Below are positions 27,001-38,768 of a stretch of 64,000 bases of DNA, piece by piece. Positions within the stretch are counted from its first letter, which is position 1, and each line of letters starts with the position of its first letter. This DNA is from Asterochloris sp. CNOR1 (taxonomy: Eukaryota > Chlorophyta > Trebouxiophyceae > Trebouxiales > Trebouxiaceae), in assembly GCA_963969365.1 (NCBI GenBank), contig OZ017750.1, positions 1,426,001 to 1,490,000 of the forward strand. The letters are read 5' to 3'. The notes beneath the pieces were generated by a model. It was not told where the DNA came from. It did not search any database and worked only from the letters and a program-made list of their open reading frames with translations. The position numbers were made by a program, and so were the translations under genes.

Positions 27001-29190
27001 GCTCCGTCAGTGCCTTCAGCAGCAGCGGCGGCCGCATCTGGGTAAGCTATCCGCCTCCTGATGAGGTTCTGGCCCAGCTTAGTAGCAGGCTGCCGAAGGT
27101 CCGCATCCCAGGTTATGTCTGGCACTCCACCCCAGTCCAAAAGGGCGTCAGGCACATGAGACTGGCTATCACAACAGCAGCACACTGCACACATGTGCAA
27201 GCTGCACGATGTACCCCTGATGCAGGACGGAGCACAGCCAGGATCAGGTGCCCAGGGACAGCAGCGCAGCACTCAGCGTTCAGAATGCTGCTGCCTCCGC
27301 CCTGACTGGCGCAGGCACCATTGCTGGCGGCTCTGCCCCTGTAGGTGCCCCCGCAGCCACGCCTGCCGAGCAGGAGCAGTCCAGGGGGGTGCCTTCCCCA
27401 GCAGCAGCCGCCCAGCAGAGTCCTGGGTCCCCTACTGGCTCCACCGCTGCCAGCGAGGCAGCCTCTTCTGCCCCAGCTGAGGCTGCAGCATCGTCACCGG
27501 CCCGGCCTGCTGCAAGGAGCCCTGCCAGAGCTGCCTCGCCAGCTGCTGCCTCGCCTCCACGTAGCGGAGGTGGGGGCGTGACGGGCATGATAGGTGGGCT
27601 GCTCAGCCGCCTGGGCGGAGGTGGGGCCAGCGCTGGCAATCCGCGTGCTGAGGGGGCCTCCCAGGCGCCGGTGGCCGCTGAACAGGAGACCCAACAGGGT
27701 TCCTTAGAGGAGGTGAGCTTGCCTGTCAAGGCGTGTGCAATCACAGGTCTGGGGCTGCATATGCACTTGCTGCCGTCCTGAAACGCAAACAGGGCTCCGA
27801 CAGTGCCTGCCCTGAGGGTGGCCCCAGGCACCACCTGCTGCCCACAAGGACACCCAGCAGGGCTCGAGCCCTGGCATGTGTGGGTGTCTTTGGGACACAG
27901 TATGGGCCCATCTGTTCGCTTAGGCATGCTGAGAGTGCCTTCCAGGCGCACAGCCAAGATGGTTGTCAGCTGCAGATGCCTGAGACCTGTCCAGGTCTTG
28001 AGTTGGTGAGCATAGCTCATGAGCTAAGCCGTTGGTTCATAGTCTGCATGCTGGATGGCTTGCTGTGCTTCCTGAATGTCCCCTTTTGCCACAACAGTCA
28101 ACCCTGTGCTGCTATACAAGGGTCTTCGCAAAGGCACGGCACTGTGGTCAGGGAACCTGAACTTGACTTCCATCATATCCAGCAGATGCCCCCGAGAGCA
28201 ACAACAAGTTGCAATGAATCATAGTCAGAGAATAGGCAAAGTGCAGTTGGAGGGGGTCTTTACCATCCTCCCGGCCGTCTGTGCAGGGCGTAGCTCTGAC
28301 TTCGCCTGTCTTTCTACCTGCAGGTCACTGCAGGCAGCCTCAGCACTGCGGCCTACCTGTGAGACAAGAGTGCTGTATCCTAAGTTGCTCAGTTTGCTGC
28401 AGGTCACTGCTGAAAGTGACAGTGAGGACGAGGAGGCGCAGCTGGAGGCAGCAGAGCACCGTGCAGCATACAACCTAGAAGCGCCCAGCACTGCGCCTGC
28501 CACCACTGGCGGCGGCAGCAGCACTGGCGGCAGCACTCAAACGGGCTCTGGACTGGGCACAGCAGCTGGTGGTGGCAACGCCATGCCCCGCGCGGCAGAT
28601 GATGGAGCTGCCCAGCCCCCTGCCGAGGTTTGCAAGCCACAGCTGGTTTTGGTGATTGCTCTTGCCCCACACAGACCATATAGTGCCGCCCAGCTGGTGG
28701 GGCGGGTGTGTGCACTGCATGGCATTGACATGTGCATGCAATGATTGTGCTATGTCCAGTCACTTCAGACTTGATTTTAGCCTTTTCTGGCACCTATGCT
28801 TTGGCTGTCGTGGGTGCTGCCATTGTAACCATGCTGCTGCTTTCTCATGTTGAGGCTCTCAGAAGCGCTTACAGGTCCCACTGAACACTGCCTTCCCCTC
28901 CTGTCTGCAGTCCAACGCCCAGGAGGACCGGGGCGGCAGCATGCTGGAGGCTTTTAGCGGCGACGAGCAGAATGAGGCAGATGTGGGCGCCGAGGTGCAG
29001 GACGATGACCAGCCTTCCCACAGCCCAGCCACTGGCAGGTCAGTGCTGTGGCAGTTTGCCACTGCTGAGCTGTCAATGCTATATACTTGAGTTGGCGGTT
29101 GGAGAAGAGTGTTTGGTATGCCTGCTCAAGCCTTAAGCTCTCACACCATGATGCAGGTCTGAAGGCCCATCCCTTACTCAAGAGCACTAA
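21097..29190 (+). CDS. Protein with two GYF domains and a long acidic, low-complexity C-terminus
   Basis: GYF domains bind proline-rich PPG-phi ligands; GYF proteins act in translational repression and RNA processing (family knowledge). Exons: 21097-21134, 21212-21337, 21452-21521, about 21611-21636, about 21811-21894, 22043-22215, 22478-22639, 22797-22859, 23263-23451, 23722-23931, 24248-24376, about 24839-24930, 25011-25146, 25495-25615, 25852-25938, 26284-26458, 26966-27041, 27226-27712, 28403-28627, 28911-29038, 29157-29190. GYF1 reads VWFYKDPSGNEQGPF, KWVEQGYFSSDLPVR. GYF2 reads MWRYIDPAGACQGPF, KWFEGSFLKASLL. The N-terminus is Arg/Gly-rich (YGGGGGGDRNRG, GGRGGG). The C-terminal third is a run of Glu/Asp blocks (QDEEEDESEREEEDKE, LDDDAEEEDG) and an Ala/Ser/Pro/Gly stretch. 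Exons 21611-21894 and 24839-24930 have uncertain ends. It converges with the TPR gene. Confidence 0.85.
23122..23274 (+). repeat. 76-bp tandem repeat running across an intron-exon junction of the GYF gene
   Basis: Two adjacent units start CACCCTGGCAGGCAACAGCTGG (23122) and CACCCTGGCGGGCCACAGCTGG (23199). The start of a third unit, CACCCTGCCGAGG, is the beginning of exon 23263-23451. The second unit therefore contains the functional TGCAG acceptor and the first exon bases; the first unit is its intronic echo. Confidence 0.75.
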
Positions 29191-29709
29191 TCAACAGACG
29201 TCTCTCCTCGAAGGCTTCTGCGGGACAGAGATGATTGTTGAGCTATGAAGGCCCTGCAGCATGGACTGTCTGTGCCTGAATGTCACATCAGCATGTCTTA
29301 CAGCTTTCATGCAGACTGATGACACAATATGGCAACTGTCAATGTCAGCACAGAAAACAGGTTGATCTTGAGTGTGTGTGTGCACTTGTAATGGGTGTGG
29401 TAGGGGGTGTGTAGCAAAGACCTAAGTCCCAATCAAGCCATAGCGGGACGGTGAAAGCTGACGAGGCAAACACCCACGTGACAGTGATGGCCGAACTAAT
29501 AGGTGGGGGCCTCAGCACAGGCCAGACAGGGCCTGGCTCGGGCCCTGCGGATCAGCAAAAAGGATGAAAAGAAGCATGAACAAGCATCAACTTTGCATCA
29601 CGGACAAAGGCCTCGCTGCTGCAATCAATCTGGTTGCAGCAGGGCATCTGCTGGCGCGAAACACTGACTGTGAGGAACTGGAGCAGCTGCAAGACTGTGG
29701 CGGGTTTTC
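29191..29709. other. Convergent 3' intergenic interval
   Basis: About 520 bp holding the 3' ends of the GYF gene (+) and the TPR gene (-). TGTAA occurs on the plus strand at 29387, and a minus-strand TGTAA (TTACA on plus) lies near 29298. No exon was seen. Confidence 0.5.
29387..29391 (+). terminator. Candidate polyadenylation signal TGTAA for the GYF gene
   Basis: TGTAA lies 197 bp downstream of the GYF stop codon, in the 520-bp space before the end of the converging minus-strand gene. The position suits a chlorophyte 3' UTR; the word itself is short. Confidence 0.45.
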
Positions 29710-32700
29710 TCAAAATTTGCAGCGTGACGCTGTTGGGAGGGCATTCAGCCAGGGGAACCCTCGCTGGGGGTGGAGCACCAGAACATTCAGCTCCTGTTGT
29801 GAGATGGGCTCATTCATCCTCTGCTGCAGCACGTCCCGCAGACCAGCCACGTCATGGTCGGCGCCATAGCAAGCCTGCAGGCAGCATCGGCAAGCCACCG
29901 CCTGAGAGTTCAGCAAAGGTGGTTGCACACAGGCCTCAGGGCAGCTGCCAACACACAAACATGCACAGGCTCATAGCTGCCTGACCCCACTTGCAGCCAA
30001 CGCCAGCAGCTGCAGCTTGCAAGTGCTTGCTCTGTAAATCTGGTCGAGCGGCTGGTGTCAAACCAATGCCTGGCAACTGACCTGGAGCGCTGCGCTGTAC
30101 TGAAATGCAGCGCTGCGGGGCACATGCTGCGCAGAGGACCGCCACAGAAGGATGGTATGAACTGCTGCCTGTCGCTCCTCCAGAGTGGCATTACACAGAG
30201 CCACCAGAACCCTGCAGTCCAGTGTGAGGTCCAATGTGTGCAGCCAGCAGCACGTCGCATTCACATCAAAACTGCAGCAGCAGTCTGCTGAAAATGACAC
30301 ACTTGGCGCCACAAGGCCACTGCTGTCCCATCCAGACATGGGCTTTGTGTGGCCAGAGGTCAGGCAGCACACAGCAGGGGTCGCAAAGTACGGCCCAGTG
30401 CGCCCTTGCCACTTCCACCAGGCCCAGACATCCCTCAGATGCTGCTTCCAGCCTCAGCGCCCAGCATGCTCACCCTAGGAGGAGCCCCAAGTCGACTGAG
30501 CCAGTGCCATCAGCATCCAGTGCGCTGATGACTCTGCCACTCACTATGCGCATGATTTGCTGAAACACCTGCATTCAGGCTGGGGTGTGAGCAGGCTGTA
30601 CATTCCCGTCATCAGACAGCCAACAGGACAGAGGGCACCGTTGCCATGGCAGTGACTGGGCTGTGCCTCATGAGGCAGCATCACACCGGCCCACAGGAAT
30701 CAGCAGAAGGCTCAGCACCAGGTATGCAGGCCTGGCAGTGAAGTGCTCTGCTGCGGCAGCCACAGGGGACGTCAACACCCAGATGTGCTGCAGCAGAGGT
30801 GAAGGCGTGGCTGTGGGCTGACCTGTACAGGCTGGTCGCTTAGGACTCGCCGAAGCACAATCTCTGCCTGAGCGTTGCGGATCACCTTGGGCTGCACGCA
30901 GGAAAGGGCAGGCTGCCCAAGGGAGCGCTCAGGTGGTCAGCGAACTAAGACTCAGCAGGTGACTGCACCTGGCACCCCATAGTGTGGCTGAGACCGCCAG
31001 CAGTACAGGACAGGCTGTCTGCCACCCCAGCCTGTGCAGAGCAGCTGAGGGACACCCAATGCAAAGCCTGCCATGTGCCAGCATGATGCTGGCGCCCCCA
31101 TATGCCTGTGTAGGCACGGCACAGACGCTGGAGCAGTCGACTCACCACCTGCCTGCCCACAGATGCCTTCTGATGCGGGGCCATGGTGTACCAACCACAT
31201 GCTGAACGGCAAAGCCACCAACCATGTGTTTCACGTCACTGTGTGTGCTCATCACCTGCCCGCCCACAGACGCCAGGGCTGCCTCCCCTGCTTCCTGCAG
31301 CACGTTGGCATCGTCTGCCTGCGTGAGCAGGGCGGTGGGCTGCACAGACGAGAAGGCGGCCAGCTGCTGCAGCAGGGGCAGGTCCAGCGCCGCCGTCAGC
31401 TGCTGCTGCGTGAAGCCCAGCTTGGCCAGGGAGCGGGCGTCGCGGCTGCCCTTGCCCAGGCTAAAGCTAGGGGCGCGCCACACCTGCACGGGCACCCACT
31501 GGGTCTTGCAGGTCGTGTTGGAATGTTGAGGGGAGGGCAGCGCGGTTGTCCCAGCCCAGGCTGCAGCGGGGAACATGCGGGGTGGGCAACTGTTCAACGA
31601 TGGTGGGGCATGCCGTCGGGCCGAGGGTGTCCTGCCCCCTTGCCCAACTTGGAAATGGGTGTTGCTTGCACCTGCAGAGCATCCATTGGGTGGAGTGGAG
31701 GTGATCATGCTGGCAGGCAGCAGATGGCCGGCTTGCTGTTGCCCCAGTTGGCAGCGGGGCCGCAGCACATCTGCAGGACGCGACTTGGTCGTGGCCTGCT
31801 CTGCAAAAACCCCCTTGGGGCTGGGGTACTTCAGAGGACTGGCTCGTGCCAAGCCGCAGCACCCAGCGCCTCTGTGTGGTTCAGGCAGCTGAAAGCTGAG
31901 GCAAGTGTGAGTATGTCTCCGGGAGGCAGAACTGCCTGCGAAACCTTGGTGCCAAAGAGCTGATGCAAGCTGCGACATAAGGCTCACTGAAGCAATGAGC
32001 CTGCTCTGCATTGCAGATCTCTGCCTTATGGCAGGAAGGGGCCCCTTGAGGCTGCCCCATGCACTCATGGGGTCTAACGAGAGGCCGCCAGCAAGGTGAT
32101 AGGCAGCCACAGTGGGCGCAAGCCTGTCAGTATCTTGGGGTGGACCCAGGAGCCATTGTGGCTCCAGCCTGCCTGGGCGGGCTGTGCTTTGTGCAGCTGG
32201 GCCATCACTGGAGTGGACGCAGTGTCCAGGCCAACCTTGAGGGTGCGCGCGAGGCCCCGCCCGGAGGCGCTCGGGCTGCTGTCTGCCTGCGCAGCCCTGT
32301 CGCTGATGTGGCTCATCATGCGGCTCAGCCTCTCCGGGGCATCACCCCGCTTAGCCATCTTGCGCAGCGCCTTGATCTCGTCCGCCAGGGCTGCCCCGTG
32401 CCCTGCATTGCTTGAGCCAGAAACTCAGTTGTTAGGCACACAGTGCAGAACTTAGCACCCTGCATCCCCTTGGCAAAACAGGTGTCAGTGAACCCCATGC
32501 CTTGCATCATAGATTCACTGCTTTGGTGGGACTGAGACCTTGATCCCACTCTGCAGAGCTGCCATGTCCCGCAATGCATGATGACCTCTCGGGGCCTCAC
32601 TGCTCAATGGCCCAGCATAGCACATGGGTTCATATCCTCTGCAAGGGCTTTCAGGCAGCAAGGGAACCCAATGGTGAACATATCTCCGCCTGGCCTTGCT

Positions 32701-35700
32701 GACCTGACAGCTTGAATGCCTGTTTGAGCGCGGTCTGAGCCTCATCATTTCTGTGCAGCCCAATGAGCGCGACAGCCTTGTTCAGCAGGCTGCGCCAGTG
32801 CTGCGGATCGATGGCCAGCACAGCATCATAGCAGCGCACTGCGTCCTCAAACTCGGTGCACTGCCGGTGCAGGTTGCCCATGTTGAAGAGAGCCTGCAGC
32901 GCAGGCGGGTGGCGCTCTGCGTGGCCGTGCTTACAGGGCAGCAGCTCAGAGCAGTGCCGGTGCCAGTCTGGCGTGGTGCAGGCTGCCCATGTCGCACGGG
33001 GCCTGCAGGCCAGGCAGGTGGCGCTGGCCCTCTGAGTTGCTGCTGACGGCACAGTGGCTCACTGCCAGGCAGGTGCTGGATCTGGACTTGCCCAGGGACT
33101 GGGCCTGCAGTTCATGCATGCGGGGTGGGGAATGCAGAAGCTGGGCAGCCTGCAGATCTGCAGAGCGTGCAGGCAGGCACTCAGCGCTGGGATGCACTGG
33201 ACCAGCCTGCAGCCTGGTCCGTTCAGCAGCTAAGGTCTTGGGGTGCACCACCACCTGGCCCTTTGTGTAATCTGCTGTCACAAGGGCACAGCTTCAGTGG
33301 TGGCCCAGTCCAAAACAAAGCTACCATACAGGCACGCACAATCAGAAGAACTCACAGCCCAGCCCACCTCCATGTGCATGCTGTTGTGGCGCACAGCATT
33401 CTGGAAGGCAGCCTTGGCAGCCGCTGCCTCCCCCAGCGCACAAAGAGTGCACCCCAGGTCACAGTGGGCATCTGCATAGGCCGGCTGGAGGTGCAACGAC
33501 TGCTCCAGGGCGGAGCGGGCAGCCTTCAGATCCCCCAGCGCATACAGGGCGGAGCCCAGCAATTTCAGCGCCCGAGAGTGTGTCGGGCTGAGTATGGCCG
33601 CCTCCCTGCAGACGATTGCCAGGAGCAATGAGACTGCAGGTTGCCTGGTAGGCAGGCGCAGCAGCTGTCAACAGCAGGTCCTGCGCCCTTGAGTGTGTGG
33701 GGGCTTGGGATGGCCTCCTCCCTGCAGGGAGCTTGCACAAAGGCAACTGCCCCTCCACGTCTGCAAGGCTGGGGCCCGGCAGCTTGAGCGCATGCCAGCT
33801 GGCGGGGCTCGGGAGGCAGCCTCCCTGCAGCCCAACTGCTCGCGGCAACCTGGCACCCGGAATGCTTGCAGCAGTTGGCCGCCGGGAGGCTCCTCCTGAG
33901 CCCGGCCACTTCGCATGTGCTCCAGCTGCCGGGCCAGGCTGCAGGTTGCTTGCCAGCATCTGCCATCTTCAGGCAGGCAAGGCGGCTGCCAGCAAATCAG
34001 GCGCCCGTGACTGCGCGCAGCCGCCGTCAGTGTTCAGGAACCGCATAAGCAAGTTGAACCCCCTGCATGCATCGGCTGGGCTGCGCCATGGCCATGCGCA
34101 CTTATATTTGGCTGTGGCAGCAGCAAAGCGTCACACCTGTCCTGCAGGCCGCCCTGCAGGTGACCAGTGTTGTGGGCAGCCTCCAGGGCAGCGCTGACCT
34201 TGCATTCACCACAAGTCAGGCAACATGCACAGGCAAAAACCGCAGCCCACCTGTAGTGCTCGCAGGCCGAGATGAGCATCCCCTCAGCCTCCAATGTGAT
34301 GCCCATGTTGACATGCACCTTGGGCAGCAGAGCTGCATCCTCGGGCATGCGGGCCAGGTCGAGCGCCCGCACGAATGCCGCCCGTGCCTCAGGGAAGCGC
34401 TGCGGGGCAGAGTTGTTACCTCAGGAAAGCATGTTGTGCCTCAGGGCTGCGCTGCAGGACCTGTTCTGAGGCGCGTGCCACCTGCCTCCACGATGAGCTG
34501 CATGTGGCTTTGCAACTGGCTGGGGCAAGGCAGGCCCCACGCGTTGCGACGCACAGCCACTCAGATGGAGCACCTGTCACAACTTTGGGTGCAAGGATGG
34601 GGCTGCAGCTCTCTAATGTGAAAGCCACAGCCAAGCATGCCTGCCAGCAGCATGAGGGAGGTCTACGCTTGCCGCGGAAGTGAACAAGAGGTGCAGTGCA
34701 GTCTGGCAGACCCACCTGCAGCGCAAAAAGCGCGTTGCCCATTCTGAAGTAGGCGCGAGGGTCTTCAGGCTGCACCGCAATTGCCCGCCGGAAGGTGCGC
34801 ACTGCCTGCTCGTAGTGCCGACTGCATGCAGGGGGGTGCCAGCTTCAGGAGGGCACCTTCGACAGGGCTCAACAGGCTTGTCCTGAAGACTTCCAGGCAT
34901 GTGGCTTTAGTGTCAGGCCTCCAGCTTCAGCTGCTTGCCAGACAGGTCTGCTCTGCAAGAGCATTCCAGCACTTGTTGCTGTCACAAGCAGCACCCACAA
35001 TGCAGCCTGGCACCGCCCAGGCTGTACCAATCACGCAGGGTGCTCCCTCAATGGCAACCACATGAGGTGCATGCCTAGGTGCATGCCAGTCAGCAGATGC
35101 AGCGCAGCACTGGCTGGCCTCCCAGCTGCACCACTGCTGTGCATCTAGCGCCCTCGAGCAGCAGCCAGCACAAAGCGCGTTTCGCTGTGAGCGCTCAGCT
35201 GCCAGCACACTTCACAGGCAGTCATGAGCAGGAGACAGGCAGCTCACCGACTGGCCAGCAGGAAACCCATCTCCATGTGGGCGTCGTAGGCATCAGGAGG
35301 GTCAAAGGCATCAGCCCTCTGCCGAAGGCCCTCCAGGAGCTGCTGCCATGCGGCGCTGTCTTGTTGCAGCAGCCACTGCAGCTCCTCCACCAGAACAGCC
35401 ACATTGTCAGCCTGCAGGGAATGGCACACAGCATCAACCGGCCATGTGTTGGGCTATTCAGGCCTGCCGCATAGGCAGCCTGCAGGGCGCGCGGAGCACT
35501 GACTGCCAGGGTGCTGGCAGCCCACCAGGCTCAACTGTGGCTCACTGCCATGTGGCCAGCCTGCAGGAAGTATAGACAGCACTGGAGACGGGCAGTACTG
35601 GCAGGTGTTGACTTGCCCAAGGCTGTGCTAATGGCACATTCAGACCGGCGATTGCATGAAGTAGCAAACAGGCATTACTGACCAGCCCCTGCAGGGCCAA

Positions 35701-38062
35701 CCACAGCGCTGAGCGCAGCGCTTTGACAACTGTGAACATGCACAGGGAGCACAGGTTATGGAGTGCGTGCACTGCTGGAGGCTGTGACCTTCTGCGGATG
35801 ATCTGTGCAACCAGGCCCTGCTCTGAGCGTGTGCTAAGGGTGACCACTATGTGTCACCTTGTACAGAACTGAAAGGGTCCAACTGGCAAGCACAGGCAGG
35901 TGTGACTGCATCGGCGGCAGCCTGCCTGCCTGGGCTGCAGCATGGCAGTATCAAATGCAAACTGAAAATGCAGGCAGCAGAAGCAATTTCAGCAATGCCG
36001 CTCAGCTGAAAGCATGGTCATGTTGCTTAGATTCCATGGCCGCAGCTGTACAGACCCACTGGCCTGCTGCCCAGGGATGCTGCAATTGTGCTTAGCACAC
36101 AGAGCAGGCAGCACGTACCCTCTGGCTGGGCCCGTTCAGCAGAGCAGTTGCTTTGCGATGCCGGCGCCGCTCCCGCGAGTCTGAGTCGCCCTGCAGGCAA
36201 GGGAAGAGGGCCCCTGGGCTGCTTACACAACGGATGGTCAACAAGGCGACACGGGCTGCCGTCTTGCTCTGAGCTTCGGATTGTGGAAGCATCTGCCCAT
36301 CTCTCCCTCAGCAGGCTGATGACAACATTTGGCAGGGAGGCGAGGGGCTGCTTTGCAATCCTTGGCAGCCTGCCAGCAATCAGCAGACACTCACGGATCC
36401 AGATGTCCGGCTGCTGGGCTGGCTGCGGGCCTCGTGCCAGTCCTGGCCGCTGCTCCCGGGCTCTGCATGGTGCACCTGCCCCGGCATGCGCTCTGCAGGC
36501 GGCTCCTGCTGCGGCGCGCGCTGGGTCCCCGCGTGCCGGCTGCTGCCTGCTGCAGGTGCCACCCCTGGAGCCCTTGCAGTCTCCTGGGCAGCTGCCTGCT
36601 GCTCCACCTCCTCCTTGGTGGGAGACTCCACAGACATCTCCTTACCAAGGACCCCAATGGGGCTGCGCAGGGCAGCCAGGGGATCGGTCTGCTCCCTGGC
36701 GCGGGGGCTGCGCTGCCCCGTACCAGGGTCCAGCCCTGCAGGCTCCTCATCGTCGCTGGGCCCTTCGATGGGGGTCATGCTGCTGAAGATGGCAGCGAGG
36801 TCTGCCGCTGCAGCCTCGTCGGCCTCTGCCTGCAGGCGGGCCTGCACGCTGGGGCGGGACAGGCCAGCAGGCGCCCGGGCTGCAGCGGGCGGCTCTCGCG
36901 CCTGGGGCTCCTGCAGGGCAGGACCATGCGCCATCAGCCAGCATAGTGGATTCGGGACTGGGCTCTCTGCAGGGCTGACTGGCCTGTAGCGGCGCCACTC
37001 TTGGGGTAATGACTTGGCGACGGCAGCCCATCATGCGTGCCTGCTTTACATGGGGAAGGGCTGCATGAAGCTGGACAGCTAAGGCATCTTTGAGACAGCA
37101 GCCTGGTGATGGCAGGTTGCTGGAACAGGAAGGCTAGGCCCAGATGGCCCACAGTGCCGAGGGCAGCATGTATATTCCAGCTCAGAGGCTGGCTCAGCTG
37201 CCGGCAGGGCATCTCGATGTGGCGCCAGCCCATGCACTTGTGCTGCATGCGCCTCCCTGTCAGCATGAGCCTCAGCTGCAGCCAAGGGCTCAGGCGCAGT
37301 CATGCCCCAGCCTGGCAGAGCTTGCCTGCTCTGTTGGGGAGAGGTGCAGTCCCAGGGCTGCAAAGTCAACCTCAACATCGCCCACCCCATCCTCATATGT
37401 CTGCTGTAGGCCTGCCAGCAGGAGCCCATGCTCGTCTGAGAAGCGCCCATACTGCTCAAAGACCTGCAGCCAGGGCGGGTTCGCTGAGGCACCTGTAGCC
37501 TGGGTTGACTCCCGCCCGTGGGCCCCGGGACAAGAGCAGGCCAGAGGAGTGTCATGCTCCTGCAGCGCGCAGTCACTGGAGGGCCACCCTGGCACTCAGG
37601 AAAGGGCGGCATGACAAGGCAGCGTGCCCCTGCAGAACGCTGTTGGGTCAGTGCCGTTGCTGGCATCTGGGGTCAGGCTCCTCGAGCCCTCTCCACACTG
37701 GCTTGCCAGGCACAGCATTGCTGTGGTAGACGCACCTCCATGAGAATGGCATCAATCTGATCTGAGGAGAATTGCACTGCTGGGTTGACTCCGACAATGA
37801 GAGCGGCCAGCTCATCCTGCAATACGCAGACAGAATTCGGCTTGCCGGAGCTGGGAGTGCAGGCCTATAAAGTGGAAACCAATGCCTCACAGAGGGAAAG
37901 GCGGTACATGCATGCAGGCCCTGGCAATTGGCTATGCTCTGGCGTCGTCTACCATCCATTGGAGGTTACTGCTGCGCCCACCTTGGCGAGCCTTCCATCA
38001 CCATTTGCATCAAACAGATCGAAGATGCGCTTGACCTTGAGCTGATTTAGCTGGGATGGCAT
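29710..38062 (-). CDS. Calcium-binding TPR protein with N-terminal EF-hand (Arabidopsis At1g05150/At2g32450 type)
   Basis: Plant-type protein of unknown exact role, presumed calcium-responsive scaffold. Exons in transcript order: 38062-37982, 37816-37736, 37463-37326, 36910-36395, 36190-36119, 35411-35248, 34821-34726, 34399-34251, 33605-33368, 32893-32704, one near 32405-32130, 31483-31256, about 31151-31108, 30891-30823, 30211-30082, 29874-29710. The start MPSQLNQLKVKRIFDLFD leads into a full EF-hand loop, DANGDGRL, then DELAALIVGVNP and FEQYGRF. The next part is a disordered Ala/Glu/Pro-rich exon. TPR units follow: HYEQAVRTFRRAIAVQP, VNMGITLEAEG, EAAILSPTHSRALKLLGSAL, ADAHCDLGCTLCALGE and NMGNLHRQC. 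The C-terminal LVALCNATLEERQ and ILLWR match the conserved plant tail, but the plant CxxC ribbon is absent. The exon ending 37326 uses a GC donor. Junctions between 32130 and 30082 are partly unresolved. Introns at 33606-34250, 34822-35247, 35412-36118 and 36911-37325 contain no other gene. Confidence 0.88.
32950..33030 (-). repeat. Decayed copy of TPR exon 32893-32704 5' edge in the preceding intron
   Basis: Read on the minus strand, the exon edge is CTGCAG followed by codons for ALFNMGNLHRQC. The upstream intron contains CTGCAG followed by a diverged version reading APCDMGSLHHA, again followed by CTGGCACCGGCA-type sequence. Order and spacing are conserved, so this is a duplicate, not chance. 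Confidence 0.75.
33662..33832 (-). repeat. Two decayed copies of TPR exon 33605-33368 5' edge in the preceding intron
   Basis: The true exon edge is CTGCAG then GGAGGCGGCCATACTCAGCC (EAAILSPTHSRAL). Intronic copies read CTGCAG GGAGGAGGCCATCCCAAGCC (33729 down to 33662) and CTGCAG GGAGGCTGCCTCCCGAGCCC (33832 down to 33770). Each continues for about 55-65 bp with the same skeleton, including the CGCTCAAGCTG or CGCTGAAATTG part. Confidence 0.8.
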
Positions 38063-38768
38063 TGAGATGCCTGCCTCAGACGAGATGAACCAGGCTATCT
38101 GAGAGATGAATCAGCCCTCCCATCATCTGAGCCAGCGCTTAGGGGTTAGATGGCAATGATGGGGTCTTGAGCTGCTGAAACCCGGGCAGCAGGCTCGGTG
38201 TCCAGATCAGCTGATTGCCAGCAGTCGGCTGGCAGTTCTGAGGATCAAAACCCTTGCAAAAGGCTGCAATCCCGCTGACAGTGCCCACAATGCTGAATTG
38301 CTTGCAGAAGGGGTCCACCAGTAATACTCAGTACCGTGGGCTCTGGCTTGGCCAAGCCAGTCGCGTGAGAGCCCGGTTCACCCAATGGTCAAAGTAGTCA
38401 AGTCTTGCAAGGATTGATTTCTGGGCTGCATGGTACATGCTCAATCAGTGGCAGCTGTCACAATATCCCGCTGCAGCGTTTGCCGCAAGCTGGCCATGAG
38501 ATGAGCATCTGCCCTGGAACCTGCGGCCGTCCTCCTGGCCCAACGCAGCCGCTGTGGCATACCAAAGGGGCCACAGGACAGGCCTGAGGGTTTTCTGGCA
38601 TTCCAGTTGTGTCCTGGAGCACTCCCATGCCAAGGGGCGGGTCAGGCCTGCTGCAGTGGTCTGAAGAGGTGCACTGCCTGTCCTTGTGAGCCCCATCTGG
38701 GGCAATGCACAGCATCATAAGTTGTGACTGTGCCGACACCTTTTTGATTCTGCTGGACATGTCTGCAG
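38063..38768. promoter_or_regulatory. Shared head-to-head upstream region of TPR and MYB genes
   Basis: The minus-strand TPR gene starts at 38062, and the first recognised MYB exon starts at 38769 on the plus strand. The interval should contain both promoters and the unresolved 5' exon or exons of the MYB gene. I could not identify a TATA box, a MYB start exon or a conserved motif with confidence. Confidence 0.4.

Noticed and set aside
31142-32110. Minus-strand open frame of 322 codons as a separate gene
   Set aside because: Only the part at 31256-31483 looks coding, and it fits the TPR gene; the rest is intron read-through.
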